Assembly (NCBI GenBank): GCA_037974965.1
Contig: JBBPFI010000005.1
Location: 1,798,001 to 1,862,000, forward strand
Direction: 5' to 3'
DNA from: Dacryopinax spathularia
Taxonomy: Eukaryota > Basidiomycota > Dacrymycetes > Dacrymycetales > Dacrymycetaceae
DNA: 64,000 bases
In this document: in pieces, positions 43,585 through 55,150 of the stretch
Layout of the letters: each line of letters starts with the position of its first letter
Position numbering within the stretch: position 1 is the stretch's first letter
Position numbers and translations under genes: made by a program
Notes under the pieces: generated by a model
Told to the model about the DNA's origin: nothing
What the model saw: the letters and a program-made list of their open reading frames with translations, nothing else
Databases searched by the model: none

Positions 43585-45633
43585 TCACGCTGCTTGTTCG
43601 AAGGATAGGCTGAAGAGTTCCACGTCCGGATGGGGTCCAAGCTGCAAACGTTCGGGTCAATTGGCTGGTTGCGCTGCATGGAATACTGACCAAGCTGTAG
43701 TCGACTCCGATTACTTGCAGCCCCTCTGCCCATTTTGCGCGGGACATTGACTCGTATGCCTGCCCTACAAGTCCCATACGGTAACGAGTCGTGCATCTCG
43801 GCCGATGGAACTCACATACCCAGCCCAAAGCTGCTCGTTAAATCGACTCTCACGCGGTCAAGCGACATGCCCTGGGATCGATTTGTCGTGATTGCATATG
43901 CGGGAATGAGAGGTATCTGCAAAGCGTCAACCAAATCGCTCCCGACGTTATGAGAGACTCCCTTGGTAGCATTCTGACCACTCATCCACTCTTTCCTGAA
44001 GGCGAAAGATCGTGGGCTCGACCAAGATACAGGTGGGTTCATTTCCTTCCTGAAAAGCGAACTCGATGATCGGAAGGTTGATGGCTTCATCATCCAAAGC
44101 CACCCCCTGTAATGCGGTGTCACCCCATACGTCAAACGGCGGTCGCTCCAGAATAGTCGGTCCCGTGATCTCCCATTGATGCCTGTTACAGAAGCCCAAG
44201 ACCTTGCCTCGACTACCATTGACCAGACCGGTCCCATCGTAGCGATTCTGGATAAGAAGAACATTGGCACCAATCTTTAGGCGAAGTTGCTCGAGTGCGG
44301 ACGTGAAGTAGAGATTCGGTCCACTGGCGACGCTGTCGTCGATGGCGTCGTATACAAAGTACGGCCCGTAGAGCCTGTCTAGGTGCCTGTTGTTGGCCTT
44401 CCGAACTTCTTCCTTCCTGCAGTATCTGGCACGCGAGTAAGCCTCGCTTCTTCCCGGGCGTTCTCTCCGCTCACATTTCGGTTGGTCGCAATCCATCAGG
44501 ATATACGACCTCCCTGCGAAGCGCGCGTAATCTTCTACGGGAAACTTCCCCCACCCTCCCCTTGCGAATATCATTTAATAGGGCGACAAATTCTAGGCAG
44601 CCATATCGGTGTTAGAACGGAGTACGCCACTGTACTGGAACCATACCTGGATCACGTTGCCGGTGGATTGTCGACAAGCAGATATGCCTTGTGATTTTCT
44701 TCTTCCATGCTTTTGTCTTAAAGGCAAATGCCAGTCGACCTTGTTCATCCGGGATAGGAGGAAGTTGGTGGAAGTCACCAACCGCAACGATCTACACAAC
44801 AATGTGGAGCCGCCTCGGGAAGCATGATGGATAGCATGACCGACCTGTATATCCCCGAATGGTTCATCCGTGCCTCGTAGCAACTGCCAAACATCTGCAA
44901 CTTTCTGAAAGTAGTGGCCGGAGAGAAGACTGACTAGAGCATGATATGAACGGGTGACCATCCGAGGGTGAGCGCAGATGATCTCACTTTCATCGATCAG
45001 GACAACTTTAACTTCCATGAGCGCCATGTTCAAGTCGTGCTTCTCTCGTACTCTTGTAGCCAGGCGCCACGGCTCTGCGAGGCCTAGCCCCATTCCAGCA
45101 AACGAATGAAGCGTCTGCCCGCCTACATTCCGCGCGGCTATGCCAGTGGAGGCGGTTACGACAACCGCGAGATCATCACCCTCGTACTTTTTTCGAAGCT
45201 CATTGACAATGGCACGAGCTAGCACGCTCTTCCCGGTGCCTACCCGTAATCAGCATAGCGGTACACTCGGTAGTTGACATGACTCACCAGCGGATCCCGT
45301 AATGAATACGCTTGCTCCCCCGAGTACGATTTCCAGTACCCGCGCCTGTTCCTCACAAAGCACGAGTCTGTCGTCTGTCTCCACCACAGCTCCCTTGCAC
45401 ATCTCCATAGTGAAGGGTCCAGGCCAATCGTTACTCTCGTCCGGTGGGGAAGCGGGAGGGGCGGGTTTCCGCACTTTCTTGGTAAAAAAGGTACTGCCTA
45501 CGTCGCCCATCCACGTCGGGAGAGGACGAGGCATATCCTCAGCTGCCTCCCTAAGAGATCTAGCCCTGCGATCGGAGGAATTGCCAACCCTGTTTCGCAC
45601 AGACCGAATGAAATCAGAAGCGGATTTTCGCAT
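43585..45633 (-). CDS. PIF1-family 5'-3' DNA helicase
   Basis: About ten exons from MRKSASDFIRSVRNRVGNSS (45633) to TGA 43585. Joining at GT...AG introns restores each helicase motif. These are Walker A GSAGTGKSVLARAI (split by an intron at about 45240-45290), motif Ia VVVTASTGIAARNVGGQTLH, Walker B LIDEISLLSG (split at about 44990), motif III IVAVGDFHQLPPIPDEQG (split at about 44820), STIHRQRD, NVLLIQNRYDGTGLVNGSRG, IPLIPAYAITTNRSQGMSLD, and motif VI SFGLGQAYESMSRA (split at about 43815). The last exon reads GPHPDVELFSLSFEQAA. All catalytic motifs are present, so an active ATP-driven helicase is expected, acting on nuclear or mitochondrial DNA. No Rep domain, hairpin or terminal repeat of a Helitron was seen nearby. 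Mushrooms often carry several PIF1 paralogues, so orthology to yeast PIF1/RRM3 is not claimed. Confidence 0.9.
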
Positions 45634-45842
45634 GTTTCAATCTGCTCGCTTGCTGTATGTATAAGTATGCAGTGCGAGTATGTGTTGCCAACTGCGAGAG
45701 CGAGTGATTCGGTCGCGGGTGAACGGGGTGCCATCTGCTTCCGCACTCCATCAGGGTATTCACCGTGGCTCAATACACGCCCTACCCCTGAGGCACTCAG
45801 AGGCCCTACCCTCCACCTTCCCGTATCTGTCTCTCTGTACGT

Positions 45843-47571
45843 ATGCCACCAGGTAAAGCGTTTTACTGCTGTGATAATGGCTCTTCTCACGTACCCTAGG
45901 GACAAAACAGCGCATAGCGGCCGTGCGCTGTGGTACTCTGACCGTGGAGGTCCAGCAACACGTCACACGATGCGGCGCTTTCCCGGTACTCGTCGCTCTA
46001 AAGGGCGACTTCCCTGGTCCTCCTAACTGGCCTGAGCTCCTGTCCTTCGTGGGCGCGGTCGCGATCTTCTATACAGAAGAGCCTGGTACAATCGAGCGAA
46101 GATGCTGGATCATCTGCACGTCCCCCGCGGGGTCGCACACTTGCTACGAGGCCAGTAATGGCGCGCCCCATCCGTTCTCCAGCGGGCTACAACTCTGCAC
46201 CATACTGCATCCAACGTTCCTTACTGCGCCCTCACTCAGGAGGAAGAGTTGGGCGTATGGCATATCTATCGTGCGCCTTGTTTCGTGTACATGCTTGGTG
46301 GATTATTGCTGATTGCCCTGTAAAGGAACACAGGAGCGTAGAAGCTCCGTTCATGATGAAATCTGAGCACGTGCGTTGGTAACTCGCTAATGGATGCACA
46401 TTGTCTCACTCCGCTTACAGAACCCTCCGGTCGTCGTTGACTTCCTTGGACCATGGCGACCCCCTGGCTGTCGAGCCACAGCAAAATGGCGAGCTGCAGA
46501 AACGTCGCCAATCGAGATCATGCGAGAAACCGGCCTGTACCCGCTCACCGAACCCCCCAGCTTCGAGAACCGTGTACCGAGCCTTTCTATGTACATGTAC
46601 GAGATACGACCATATGGCATGAAAACCTATTGGCTTCGCCTTCCAACAGAGCAATGGACTCTTGCATACGATGGCATGCTGCACCCAGATCCCCACCTTG
46701 AACAACACAGATATCTACGCCTTTCCCTCGCCAAGGGCGGGCCCAGGTGGATCGACAAGCGGTCATGGGCTAAACGCATGCAGAAGAAACGCTATACCAC
46801 GCAGTCTACTACGTTCTCTCCTCGTTATTCCTCCCGGATTGCTCGACATACCCCGTCCCTAGACTCGACTCGCTTCACCTGATCGCGTCTGTCTACTAGC
46901 TCAAGGAGCAACCAACGGTAGGAAGGCCGACAACTCTGAAGACGATTCTCCGCTCGTTCTCGCACTTGCGTTACTTGATTGTAACGTCTCTAGGTCGCTC
47001 CTCGCCCGGCCGCCCAGAGCTACCACCAACTCCTCGATGCGCACCTTGTACCGTTGATACACGGAACACCACGCTTTGTTGTTGCGCTTTCCCGCCTAAT
47101 GGTATCAGGACAAGACCCTGCTAGCGATGGCACACGTACTTGGAAGGCAAATCTTATCCAAATGATCCTACCCATAGGCCGCGCCTCTGGATCGGAGGTG
47201 AGGTAGAATGCTATCCAGAAGACATCCTGTTCCGTCACTCGATTCGCCAAGAGCACCTCGGGTTCGGCCGTCGTGCTCTACTTCCGGATGAGTACGCGGA
47301 TCCACCGAGTAACATTCGACCTCCTACTCCGGTGATAAGCCCAGGCTCAACAGCCTCTGTGCTGCAGTTGTCTCTCTGGCTGGGCTCGTTTTCCTGGGCC
47401 GATCAGATCAATCTGGGCGATAACGCATGACGACTCACCGGTGCCAGCACCTGGTCAATGAACAAGTCTATAGGGAACAGCTGGGTCACCTACAAGAACG
47501 TCCTTCGAACGGGTCTGTTCTCACTGAATTCTGCCATGGCCGCCGCACAGTCCTCCTCGCTCAGCATATAA
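45843..47571 (+). CDS. Unknown multi-exon protein, divergent from the PIF1-type gene
   Basis: The start MPPG at 45843 joins through a 41-nt intron to TKQRIAAVRCGTLTVEVQQH, then FPVLVALKGDFPGPPNWPEL and TEEPGTIERRCWIICTSPAG. A further exon (about 46431 onward) gives NPPVVVDFLGPWRPPGCRAT, EIMRETGLYPLTEPPSFENR and TYWLRLPTEQWTLAYDGMLH. Another (about 46994-47207) gives APRPAAQSYHQLLDAHLVPL and RTWKANLIQMILPIGRASGS before a GTGAGG donor. The likely last exon is NSWVTYKNVLRTGLFSLNSA, ending at 47571. Internal joins between 46250 and 46990 are uncertain. No family is recognised. It starts 209 bp from the PIF1-type start, so the two probably share a promoter. Confidence 0.45.
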
Positions 47572-47985
47572 TCAACAGATTCGCTTCCATTGGATGCTGC
47601 ATGTTTGCTCAGAATCACGAGTCATGTGCGCGATGTGATCCACATACCGACGAAGTCCTCCCCTGCGGGTTGACCCCATTCTTCAAACACTCGACGTGGA
47701 TTCCGGGCCATCGAGTTTGTGTCATTCAGAGCTTCGCAACGCTGGGACGCCATGGACGCCATCTCTTGCCATTCGAATCCTTGCTGTCCCTGGCTTCGCT
47801 TTATATCCCTTTCCGTTCGGTTGCCGATAGGAGGCGTTGAGTGCGTGGCAGAATCATTAGAAGTAAGCGCGATGATGAATCCGCTACGTGCGTTCTGAGA
47901 GATTTTCGTGCCGTATATCAAGGGGCACGGACAGCAACAAACGCGGAAATCGATACCTTGTCTCGTATTACTTCCTCTCTTTCCC
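47572..47985. other. Intergenic, no supported gene
   Basis: About 410 bp between the unknown gene and the first member of the paralogous pair. Open frames on both strands lack support. Confidence 0.4.
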
Positions 47986-49040
47986 ATGGCATCGAACCCC
48001 TCGGCAGTCTTTGGCAACCCGTCCATCCTCGACAACATTCTATTCCACTCCGATGTGTCCGCCCTCTGCACTCTCTCGAAAACGTGCCGAGCGATCCGAG
48101 CGAGTGTGCAAGTGCATGCTGTACGGCGTTGGGACATCAACAAAGCTCTGGGACACTTCGTGCCCGACCCCCTCTTCTTTCGCACGGTCATGGCCCGCAC
48201 CGGCAGCGTCCTTACCGGCACCCTGGTTTGGGCCTTCCTCATTCACGACAGTTGTTGTCACTATCCCCTAGAAATCTGCACCAGCTGGAGCCACGCGACC
48301 GAATTGCTTGACGTGTTCATCGATCGCGGGTACACCGTGGACGAAAGTCACCCCACCGAGCCGCGGACCGCCGACATGGATCCCGTGACGATCCTAGAAC
48401 ACGGATACCCCTCCCTCATCGCATGTGGTATGCTTGGTTCTCTACCCTCCGGACGAGAATTGACCATTACTCAGGGTTTAAACTTTCCCAAGGCAACAAA
48501 ACTGTGCGCCTATTGGTATATTCCAGGGCTCTGGAGCCATCCCTGGCGACGTTTCAAGCCGTATCCAGTACGTACTAGTGCTGTGCCCAGAACCCAGCCA
48601 GATGTCTAACTCCGCGTCTAGCTTGCTTCATGAACTTCATCACATGGGACCGCGTCTACTGCCTGTATCCAGCGGCGACCTTTCATGCACGTTCCACGCT
48701 CATTGTTGCTGGTGGCTCGTTGTCAACGCATCACCGCCGTAACATTGACATGGCCCGTTCTTCTGGTTTTACTGTGTACGAGAATGATCGGCTCGCTCCT
48801 CGCCGGCTTTTCCCCCACGGTCCACATCACACTTCTGACTCCACTGCCTGGTCGCTCCTCCTCGACACGACAGGCATTTTCCTTCATTACCACGCGAACA
48901 GTACACTCCCATGGGATCACGCCTGGGAGATCCGCTCCGGTCACGATGGAATCTGCAGAATCCCGAGCAAGTGGTGCCCATATTTCCACACCGAGCCGTC
49001 CCTTCTTCGCAGCGAGCGCTGCGTCAATGCTCTTCCGTAG
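47986..49040 (+). CDS. Member 1 of a mushroom-expanded family (F-box-like start, nucleotidyltransferase-like middle)
   Basis: The start MASNPSAVFGNPSILDNILF at 47986 leads into SDVSALCTLSKTCRAIRASV, which has the spacing of an F-box-like helix pair. It is followed by FFRTVMARTGSVLTGTLVWA and CTSWSHATELLDVFIDRGYT. An intron at about 48571-48622 (donor GTACTA) joins to CFMNFITWDRVYCLYPAATF, and the frame continues to 49040. Agaricomycetes carry many proteins with the same order: an F-box-like start, an x-T-G-x-V-x-S/T-G-x core where a D-L-D-x-Y-V-P strand often follows, then M-N-x-I-x-x-x-x-x-Y-C-L-Y-P. In this member the D-L-x-x-Y-V-P strand is replaced by LEICTSWSHA, so any nucleotidyltransferase chemistry is doubtful. 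Confidence 0.6.
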
Positions 49041-49726
49041 AATGCTACGTATCCATTACTAGTAGCATACATGTGCTCGTGGTGCTCCATCGCCTCTCAG
49101 GGTCAACATAGCCATGCAGATCGTTCTTTTCTCCCTGATGCGAATCAATTCCCATGTCTCTGGACGGTGGGATCCGGCTGCGAACGCCGTACTTCTTCCA
49201 TGGGGTGTACATATCGAGGCGATCGACGTGGCGCGAAGGACGCTACGCGTACATCACTCGGCGTCTTGATGCGCAGCCACCGATGGAAACCAAGGACGGT
49301 AAGCAATGTACGCTTGGCGACTCCTGCCCTCTGCTTCCGGCCTTCTTCGGCTGGCAACCCGTAGACCGAATTAGCCCCAGGGCCCCATCGCGCGGAATCG
49401 CCGGCGACCATTAGCGTCCATCTACAACAGACGGCTTTATCTGCTTCTTGTCCGATTCATCCAGCGTCCTTTCCACCGTGGTAATCTTCCAGCAACGTTC
49501 TGCAACGAACGACTCGCATACCAAGCATGCGGCACCTGCGTTCATCGGCCTCCTCCCACGGCCACACTGGTCTGGAACACACGTCCTCCTGACAATGCGA
49601 CCGCAATCCTATCTCTTCCAGACGCACGCCCCTTCCCGGCACGGGGATCACAGTGTTACCCCACTGTCTTAAAGGCTCCACCAATCGCTATCTGCATCAG
49701 CTCGTTTCACCCTCCACTCTGCAGAG
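49041..49726. other. Spacer between the paralogous pair
   Basis: About 690 bp. A short open stretch at 49138-49269 (RWDPAANAVLLPWGVHIEAI) has coding-like composition and could be a decayed exon or an unrecognised 3' exon of member 1. The rest shows nothing. Confidence 0.35.
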
Positions 49727-50789
49727 ATGCCCAGTGATACTCGCAACATACTGTTCCTACCGTTGAACCTGCGCGCGTTTTTCGTCTTTTGCCGCACTCC
49801 CCTGCTACTGCTTCTTCAGCGTACCTCCGCTACCCTCCGGCAGTCCGTGCAGCAATATTTCGACAAAGCTTACTCACTGCCTGACCTCCTCACCCACTAT
49901 GGACTTAATCCCGACACGTTTATTCCCCTCATGCGCGACTGCGGATTAGTCATATCTGGCAATACTGCCTTGTACTTCCTGGCTCGGCGGACTCTTCCCT
50001 CGGATCCACTTGTACTATATGTACCTCGCCCTTTCGCACCTGTTGCCGTCAAGTACATGATGGAGCACGGTACGCTCTCGAACATGTTTATCGGCCGAAT
50101 CACTGACCCAAGAGCAGGATATCCAATGTGTGAAATCCAGGCGGTGTCCACTACAAGAACGACACGAAGGAGACCGCTACTGCAAGGAGAAAGCCGGGCA
50201 CGGGAAGTGATAAGTCGTATGTATGTATTGGCCTTTGGTAGACTACCATCTGAATTCCGTCGCCCTACAGTGACGTCGTATTACCTGCCCCGCACCAACC
50301 AATACATCTACTTGGGCGTGCCGCGATACTCCATCAGCAGTGTTATTCTCACCTTACCTACCAGCCAGTGTTCTCCTCTATACCTCGAGATGTACATGTG
50401 CTGATCCCTTTACAGCCGCTGAAATGAATTTCATCGCTTGGAACCGCGTATATTGTCTGTACCCCCGTGCCACACTCTGCGCCAACCTCTCACTTGTTCT
50501 GCAACATCTCGAAGCCGATCCTCCATATCAACGCATAGAAACACTTCTTCCGGAAGCTCGTCTGGTCGACACAGTTCCCGAGCACTCTCTCTGTTTTCTG
50601 AGAGGGACTCGTCGAATAGGGGATTGATTCACCTGCTGCATCGATATCGGGCCGAGAACGCTGGGACGACCGAGGTGGTGGGATGTGCATGAGGACGGAT
50701 GGCATCTTCAAATAGATGAGGATGGGTTTCCGAATCATCACTTCTTTCGCGTCTGTGCTGTTCATCATCATGTAACCGACGCACCTTAG
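49727..50789 (+). CDS. Member 2 of the mushroom-expanded family
   Basis: The start MPSDTRNILFLPLNLRAFFV at 49727 leads into the shared layout: FIPLMRDCGLVISGNTALYF, then DPLVLYVPRPFAPVAVKYMM with the x-L-x-L-Y-V-P strand intact, then EHGTLSNMFIGRITDPRAGY. After an intron ending at about 50420 comes MNFIAWNRVYCLYPRATLCA, matching member 1 (MNFITWDRVYCLYPAATF). A final exon WWDVHEDGWHLQIDEDGFPN ends at TAG 50789. The N-terminus lacks a clear F-box. The two genes lie in tandem and probably arose by duplication. In this family the middle domain looks like a nucleotidyltransferase fold, but the catalytic aspartates are not convincing here. Function unknown. Confidence 0.55.
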
Positions 50790-51473
50790 CCCCTACTTGG
50801 ATACCCTACCGTCACTTACCGTCCCTATCCATCTATAGTCCCAAACGTCCGCGTACACACCTCTGAGCGCGTACACACCTCTGAGCGCGCCCACGGTCAC
50901 TTCATTAGTATGAATTCTACGTGAATCTTATTTTGCTGCCCATGCCTCACTTCCATCTCTTCGTTCCTCCGGCACTGTAATGTAGCACTGTAATCCTAGA
51001 CCTGGAGCCACCTACGTAAACTATCGGCCGACTATGCACACAGAGCGCTTGCTGCCACGCAAGGACTCGGAGACGGGGAAAAAGTCTACCCTGGATCACA
51101 CGAAGCTGTCCAACCAGTCCCACGGACACCAAAAAGCTTCCTTTCTGGCAACACGCACTGCGCGGTCAATGACAAGACAATCCGCCCAGCGATTCTCCCT
51201 GTACAGCGTGTCGGCCAGTCCACGATCGTGAAACAGAAAACACGTTAGCACCGCCGTCTGCATGCAAGGCCTCTATTCGACACATCCAGACGAGCCATGG
51301 TCATTGTCTATCTCACTATGTTGCAACTTATTTTGGTCGCATAACAACACCAACCGGCAATACAAAGGTGGCCATCCATGGAATAACGTATTAGTGTTCT
51401 AGACATATTGCAGTACCTATAGCGATATACCCGTCTGCCACGCAAGGCTAGAGGCTAGACTGACTCCGACATC
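50790..51473. other. Intergenic with an 18-bp direct duplication
   Basis: About 680 bp without a supported gene. The 18-bp string gcgtacacacctctgagc occurs twice in a row at 50851-50886. Confidence 0.5.
50851..50886. repeat. 18-bp tandem duplication
   Basis: Two exact adjacent copies of gcgtacacacctctgagc in an intergenic spacer; a third partial copy (gcgc) follows. Likely a replication-slippage product. Confidence 0.75.
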
Positions 51474-51731
51474 ATGCAAGACGCTGGTACTCAGTTGTCT
51501 CCATCGGTTCATACAAACATTTCCCCCGTACTACCCTCTAACGCTTGCACTGCGATCGCAACGCCTGTCCCTGTACCGACCCAGCCCGAGCCCACGGCCA
51601 GCGCTACTCAGGACAAGGTTCCCCAGCTCTTCCATTCTTACTTGCGATTTCAGGCGACCTCAGAAAACAATGCCCCCACGTCCAAGCTCTCAGTCATCCA
51701 CCATGTGCATCAGCTACAAGTTAGCAGATAA
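51474..51731 (+). CDS. Doubtful small reading frame (85 codons)
   Basis: An intronless frame starting MQDAGTQLSPSVHTNISPVL, rich in Thr, Pro and Ser, ending at 51731. It has no signal peptide, no recognisable domain and no splice extension. It may be non-coding. Confidence 0.2.
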   Translation: MQDAGTQLSPSVHTNISPVLPSNACTAIATPVPVPTQPEPTASATQDKVPQLFHSYLRFQATSENNAPTSKLSVIHHVHQLQVSR

Positions 51732-51753
51732 TCGTGCCTGGAAGTAAGACCTG

Positions 51754-51793
51754 TCAACCCGAAGTTACAGCTCTCAACCCGAAGTTACAGCTC
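51754..51793. repeat. 20-bp tandem duplication
   Basis: Two exact adjacent copies of tcaacccgaagttacagctc. The surrounding 51732-52299 spacer holds no supported gene; it lies downstream of the short-chain dehydrogenase stop. Confidence 0.8.
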
Positions 51794-52299
51794 ATAGGAA
51801 ATCAACAACGACGACAACTCCAAAACCCTCGTCACTCCAAGCCAACGCCCCTGCTCCACCTGCTCCGTTGCTTCCGTTGGCCAGGCCTCCCGGAGGGTCA
51901 TCCTATGAATGGACGGGAAGGCATCTCCGTGCCAAGTAAATGCGTCGAAGAAGGCGAGGAACGCGACCCTTGATGGAATGATCGAGCGCACGTGACCTCC
52001 ACCCCTCTAAATACGGGTTGATCACGCATAGGATGCAGCGTGTCGACTTCCACATCAGGCACATTGCCCCGCACCAAGACATTGTTACCTTGGGGAAAGG
52101 GAGACGAGTGTGATATACACAAAAGAATTCGTTTGTGTCATTCATTCATCAACATGACTGCGTACACTTCTCCAACCACGATCATTTGTCCGTGCGAATT
52201 CAACCCAATTATTCCGCTTTCCGCCCGACCAACCGAAACGAACATTACACTTTCCCCTCTGAGAAAACCTCAATGGAAAGGATGAGGGGGGAGAAGGAT

Positions 52300-53483
52300 T
52301 TAGATGATCGAATATCCGCCATCAACAACCAGCTCGCTCCCCGTCGTGAACTTGCTCGCGTCACTCGCAAGATAAACCACCGCGCCCTTCAGATCCTCCG
52401 GGTTCCCGACTCGGCCCATCGGGGTCTTCTCTTCCCAGGACTCGAGCAGGCCCGGCCGTTTCGCGAACACTGCTTTGGTGAGGGCGGTGAGCATGTACCC
52501 CGGGGAGAGGGAGTTGACCCGGATCCCTTTGGTAGCCCATTCCACGGCGAGGGAGTTGGCCATGTGCTTGACGGCGGCTTTGGAGGCGTTGTACGGCATT
52601 TGGGGTTGCGGGTAGTTCACAATCTGTACATCGCACCCAGCATGTCAGATTAGGCAGAGAGGAAGGAGACGAGGGAGGGACGCACGTTAGCGGACATAGA
52701 GGCAATCAGGACGATGCTCCCCTTGATGTCCTTCTCGATCATGATCTTCGCTGCCTCCCTCGCGCAGAAAAAGACACCATGGACGTTGATATCGTACAGT
52801 TTCCTGAGCCTGTCCGTGGGGTACTCGAGCGCAGGGTAGTTGTCCACTATCCCGGCGTTGGCGACGACGGCGTGGACGCCGCCGAACTTGCTGTCGATCG
52901 CTTTGAAGGCGGATTGGACGGCCGCTTCGTCCGAGACGTCGCAGCCCAGGCCGAGGACTTCGATCTCGCCCTTCTCTACCAGGCCTTGCTTCTCTGCATT
53001 ACGCATCGCTAGTCAGCAATTTGACCCAGAAGGAGGTGAGAGAGCGAGGGACGCACCGAAATCATCGATGATCTCCTGCGCAGCCTTCTCCGCATCCTCC
53101 TGCTTCAAGTCCAAGATAGCGAGCTTCGAGCACCCGCTCTCCACAAACGTGCGGGCAAACATGTTCCCCAATCCCCTCGCAGCGCCAGTGACGACGCAGA
53201 CCTTGTCCTGCATCGAGAACGTGCTGAGCGTGCGGATCCGCTTGCTCCCCTGGTCGTGCCGCGTCTCATGTCCGGGGATATCGAGTTTCTCACCGGGGTA
53301 CTTGACCTTGACGTTCTCGTCGATTGTTGCGTGGACGGGAGGGGGAGGAGCGGGGGAGGAGGTGGTGGTGGACATGCTGAATGCGCGGTAGGCTATGGGG
53401 GCGGCGGAGGTGGGGGCGCGCGGGGAGAGGAGGGAAGACCGCGGGAGTGGGAGTCGGCGGGCGATCGTGCGTGCAGCGAGCAT
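52300..53483 (-). CDS. Short-chain dehydrogenase/reductase, mitochondrial-targeted (D-arabinitol 2-dehydrogenase-like)
   Basis: Exons from ATG 53483 to the stop at 52300. The N-terminus (MLAARTIARRLPLPRSSLLS) is Arg/Ser-rich without acidic residues, as in mitochondrial presequences. The Rossmann part has VCVVTGAARGLGNMFARTF, the cofactor motif T-G-x-x-x-G-x-G, and a D after LAILDL that favours NAD over NADP. Later exons give GCDVSD, AVVANAGIVDNYPA (N-A-G), IASMSAN (catalytic Ser), MPYNASKAAVKHMA (Y-x-x-x-K), IRVNSLSPGYMLT and the C-terminus TTGSELVVDGGYSII. The catalytic Asn-Ser-Tyr-Lys set is complete. The closest group I recognise is fungal polyol (arabinitol/mannitol/sorbose) dehydrogenases; the exact substrate is not determined. 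Introns lie at about 52980-53055 and 52630-52690. Confidence 0.92.
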
Positions 53484-55150
53484 CTTGTCTCCTCGGGTTT
53501 GGGTGGTTTATGTACCGTAGGCTTCGGGTGGGGGGATGGGGTAGAGCGGAGGGTGTTTCTCCGACCGACTGTGCGTAGGGGTAAGGCGTACTGATGTTCT
53601 CCGAGTGCCGGTTTCTGGCGGCGAGCGGGACGCGGGCTTACGATCGACGCTTCTTCGTTCCTGTGCGTATGGATGCGGGGAAAAACTCTCGAACAGACGT
53701 TCGCAAATTCGGAATCGGAACTGTCGCTGGCGCTGGCAGGGGCTCAAGCAGTAAGACAAGTAAGGGTCGAGCTGGCTTGAGGCGGGGAAACGGTCTGGCC
53801 TCGGGAGGTCGGGTGGGAGGAGGGGTCGATAAAAGCTGCAAGCTGCAACTTGACTCGGACTCGGAAGGTCGGGGGCGTCGGGCTAATGTACGCGCGGCGC
53901 TCGATTGCTGGGCGAGGCGGTCTACGGGTCCGTCATGTAAGAGAGAGGTTGTTATACCGAACGCAAGATCCGGACGGGGCCAGGGACTCACTCTGATTGT
54001 CTAATTTGTTCGCGGGTGGGAAGTGATAAGGCAGGCAACGGCGAGGTGTGTGCGTGCCGGAAGATCAGTGGGTTGACTTAATTTGGGCGTTTTAGGCGTG
54101 GGGGGAAGTAAGGCAAGGTGTGTCCCTGGCGCTGCAAGGGTGGTTATATACCTCCCCGCTAAACGCCTCTGATGGCAAGCGCTGCAGACTTTTCACCACC
54201 CATGGAAGACCAAGCTCTGTACAGTATTGGACAGTGGTAGGGCCAGAGAGCACCCAAGCACTGAGAGCGTGGCGTCTCCCCTCTAACGCGGACAGAGGCC
54301 CGCATTACGCCCCCCTTCGCCCAATGCTGTCATATATGACGCTCCCAAGTGTGGTGAGCTGCGGACGTGGGAGCTGGGAGCTGGGAGCTGGGCGACGTGG
54401 GTGGACCACCGCCGGCCCAGGTAAATCACCAAAGAAGGCAAGAAGTGCATTGAGATATGATCCGCTAACACGCTAACACGCCGGCGGCACCGACTGTTGG
54501 GGCCGGCCGGCATCGGCATCCAAAACGTCGGCGGGAAGCGAGCGGCGATGCACCTTCACTGTAACGGAGCACGGCGGTTGGCCGGACATCATGATGTTCA
54601 TTGTGTGGGTTGGAGAGAGCGGCGCGAGCTGTGGACGGGCAGGAAGCACGCGGTGGACGGTTTTCGGGGTGTTGGAGCGGGTTCAGTGGGAGGTGCGTAG
54701 CCAAGCCCGCCGGTTCTCGTATGGGAAGAATGGAAGCACTGGTGTCATTACACAATGCTTCCGACCAACGGAAGACGTCGGTCTCGCCTACTCATTCTGC
54801 GAACCAACACCTCTCACAAGTTCTTTTGCTCAGAAGTTTGAGGTTCAGGGTTGTTTGGCTTCATACGTTCACCAGAAGCCCGGCCTAGCGGTACATAGGG
54901 TACTTCTTCTTGCCCGAATTGGTTTTGCTGCAAGTATATTGGTGCCTGTTACGAGAAGGGAACGTAATGCCCCTGGTTCGGGCCGATGATGGGCCGAATC
55001 GCCATGGTGGTCCCTATCCTCCCCTATGGTTGGAGTTTCAAGAACTAGTAACTATTCCTGCTGTTTGTACTGTATTATACATTCGTCTGTTTGCCCGGCG
55101 ACGATGTGTAGGAGATCGTTGGTAAGAGATTGTTTGTGGGACGAGCGAGG
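53484..55150. other. Intergenic, about 1.7 kb
   Basis: Upstream of the short-chain dehydrogenase and downstream of IVD. Frames at 53594-54004 (+) and 54591-54989 (+) were inspected and not supported. A TATA-like ttatatacc lies at 54144-54152 without an obvious gene. A triple gggagct repeat lies at about 54368-54390. Confidence 0.4.

Noticed and set aside
43585-45633. Helitron containing the PIF1-type helicase
   Set aside because: No Rep/HUH domain, no terminal hairpin and no CTRR end were seen nearby. The gene is intron-rich and looks like a normal host gene.
53594-54004. 136-codon plus-strand frame upstream of the short-chain dehydrogenase
   Set aside because: Gly/Arg/Ser-rich composition typical of GC-rich promoter DNA; no domain or conserved motif.
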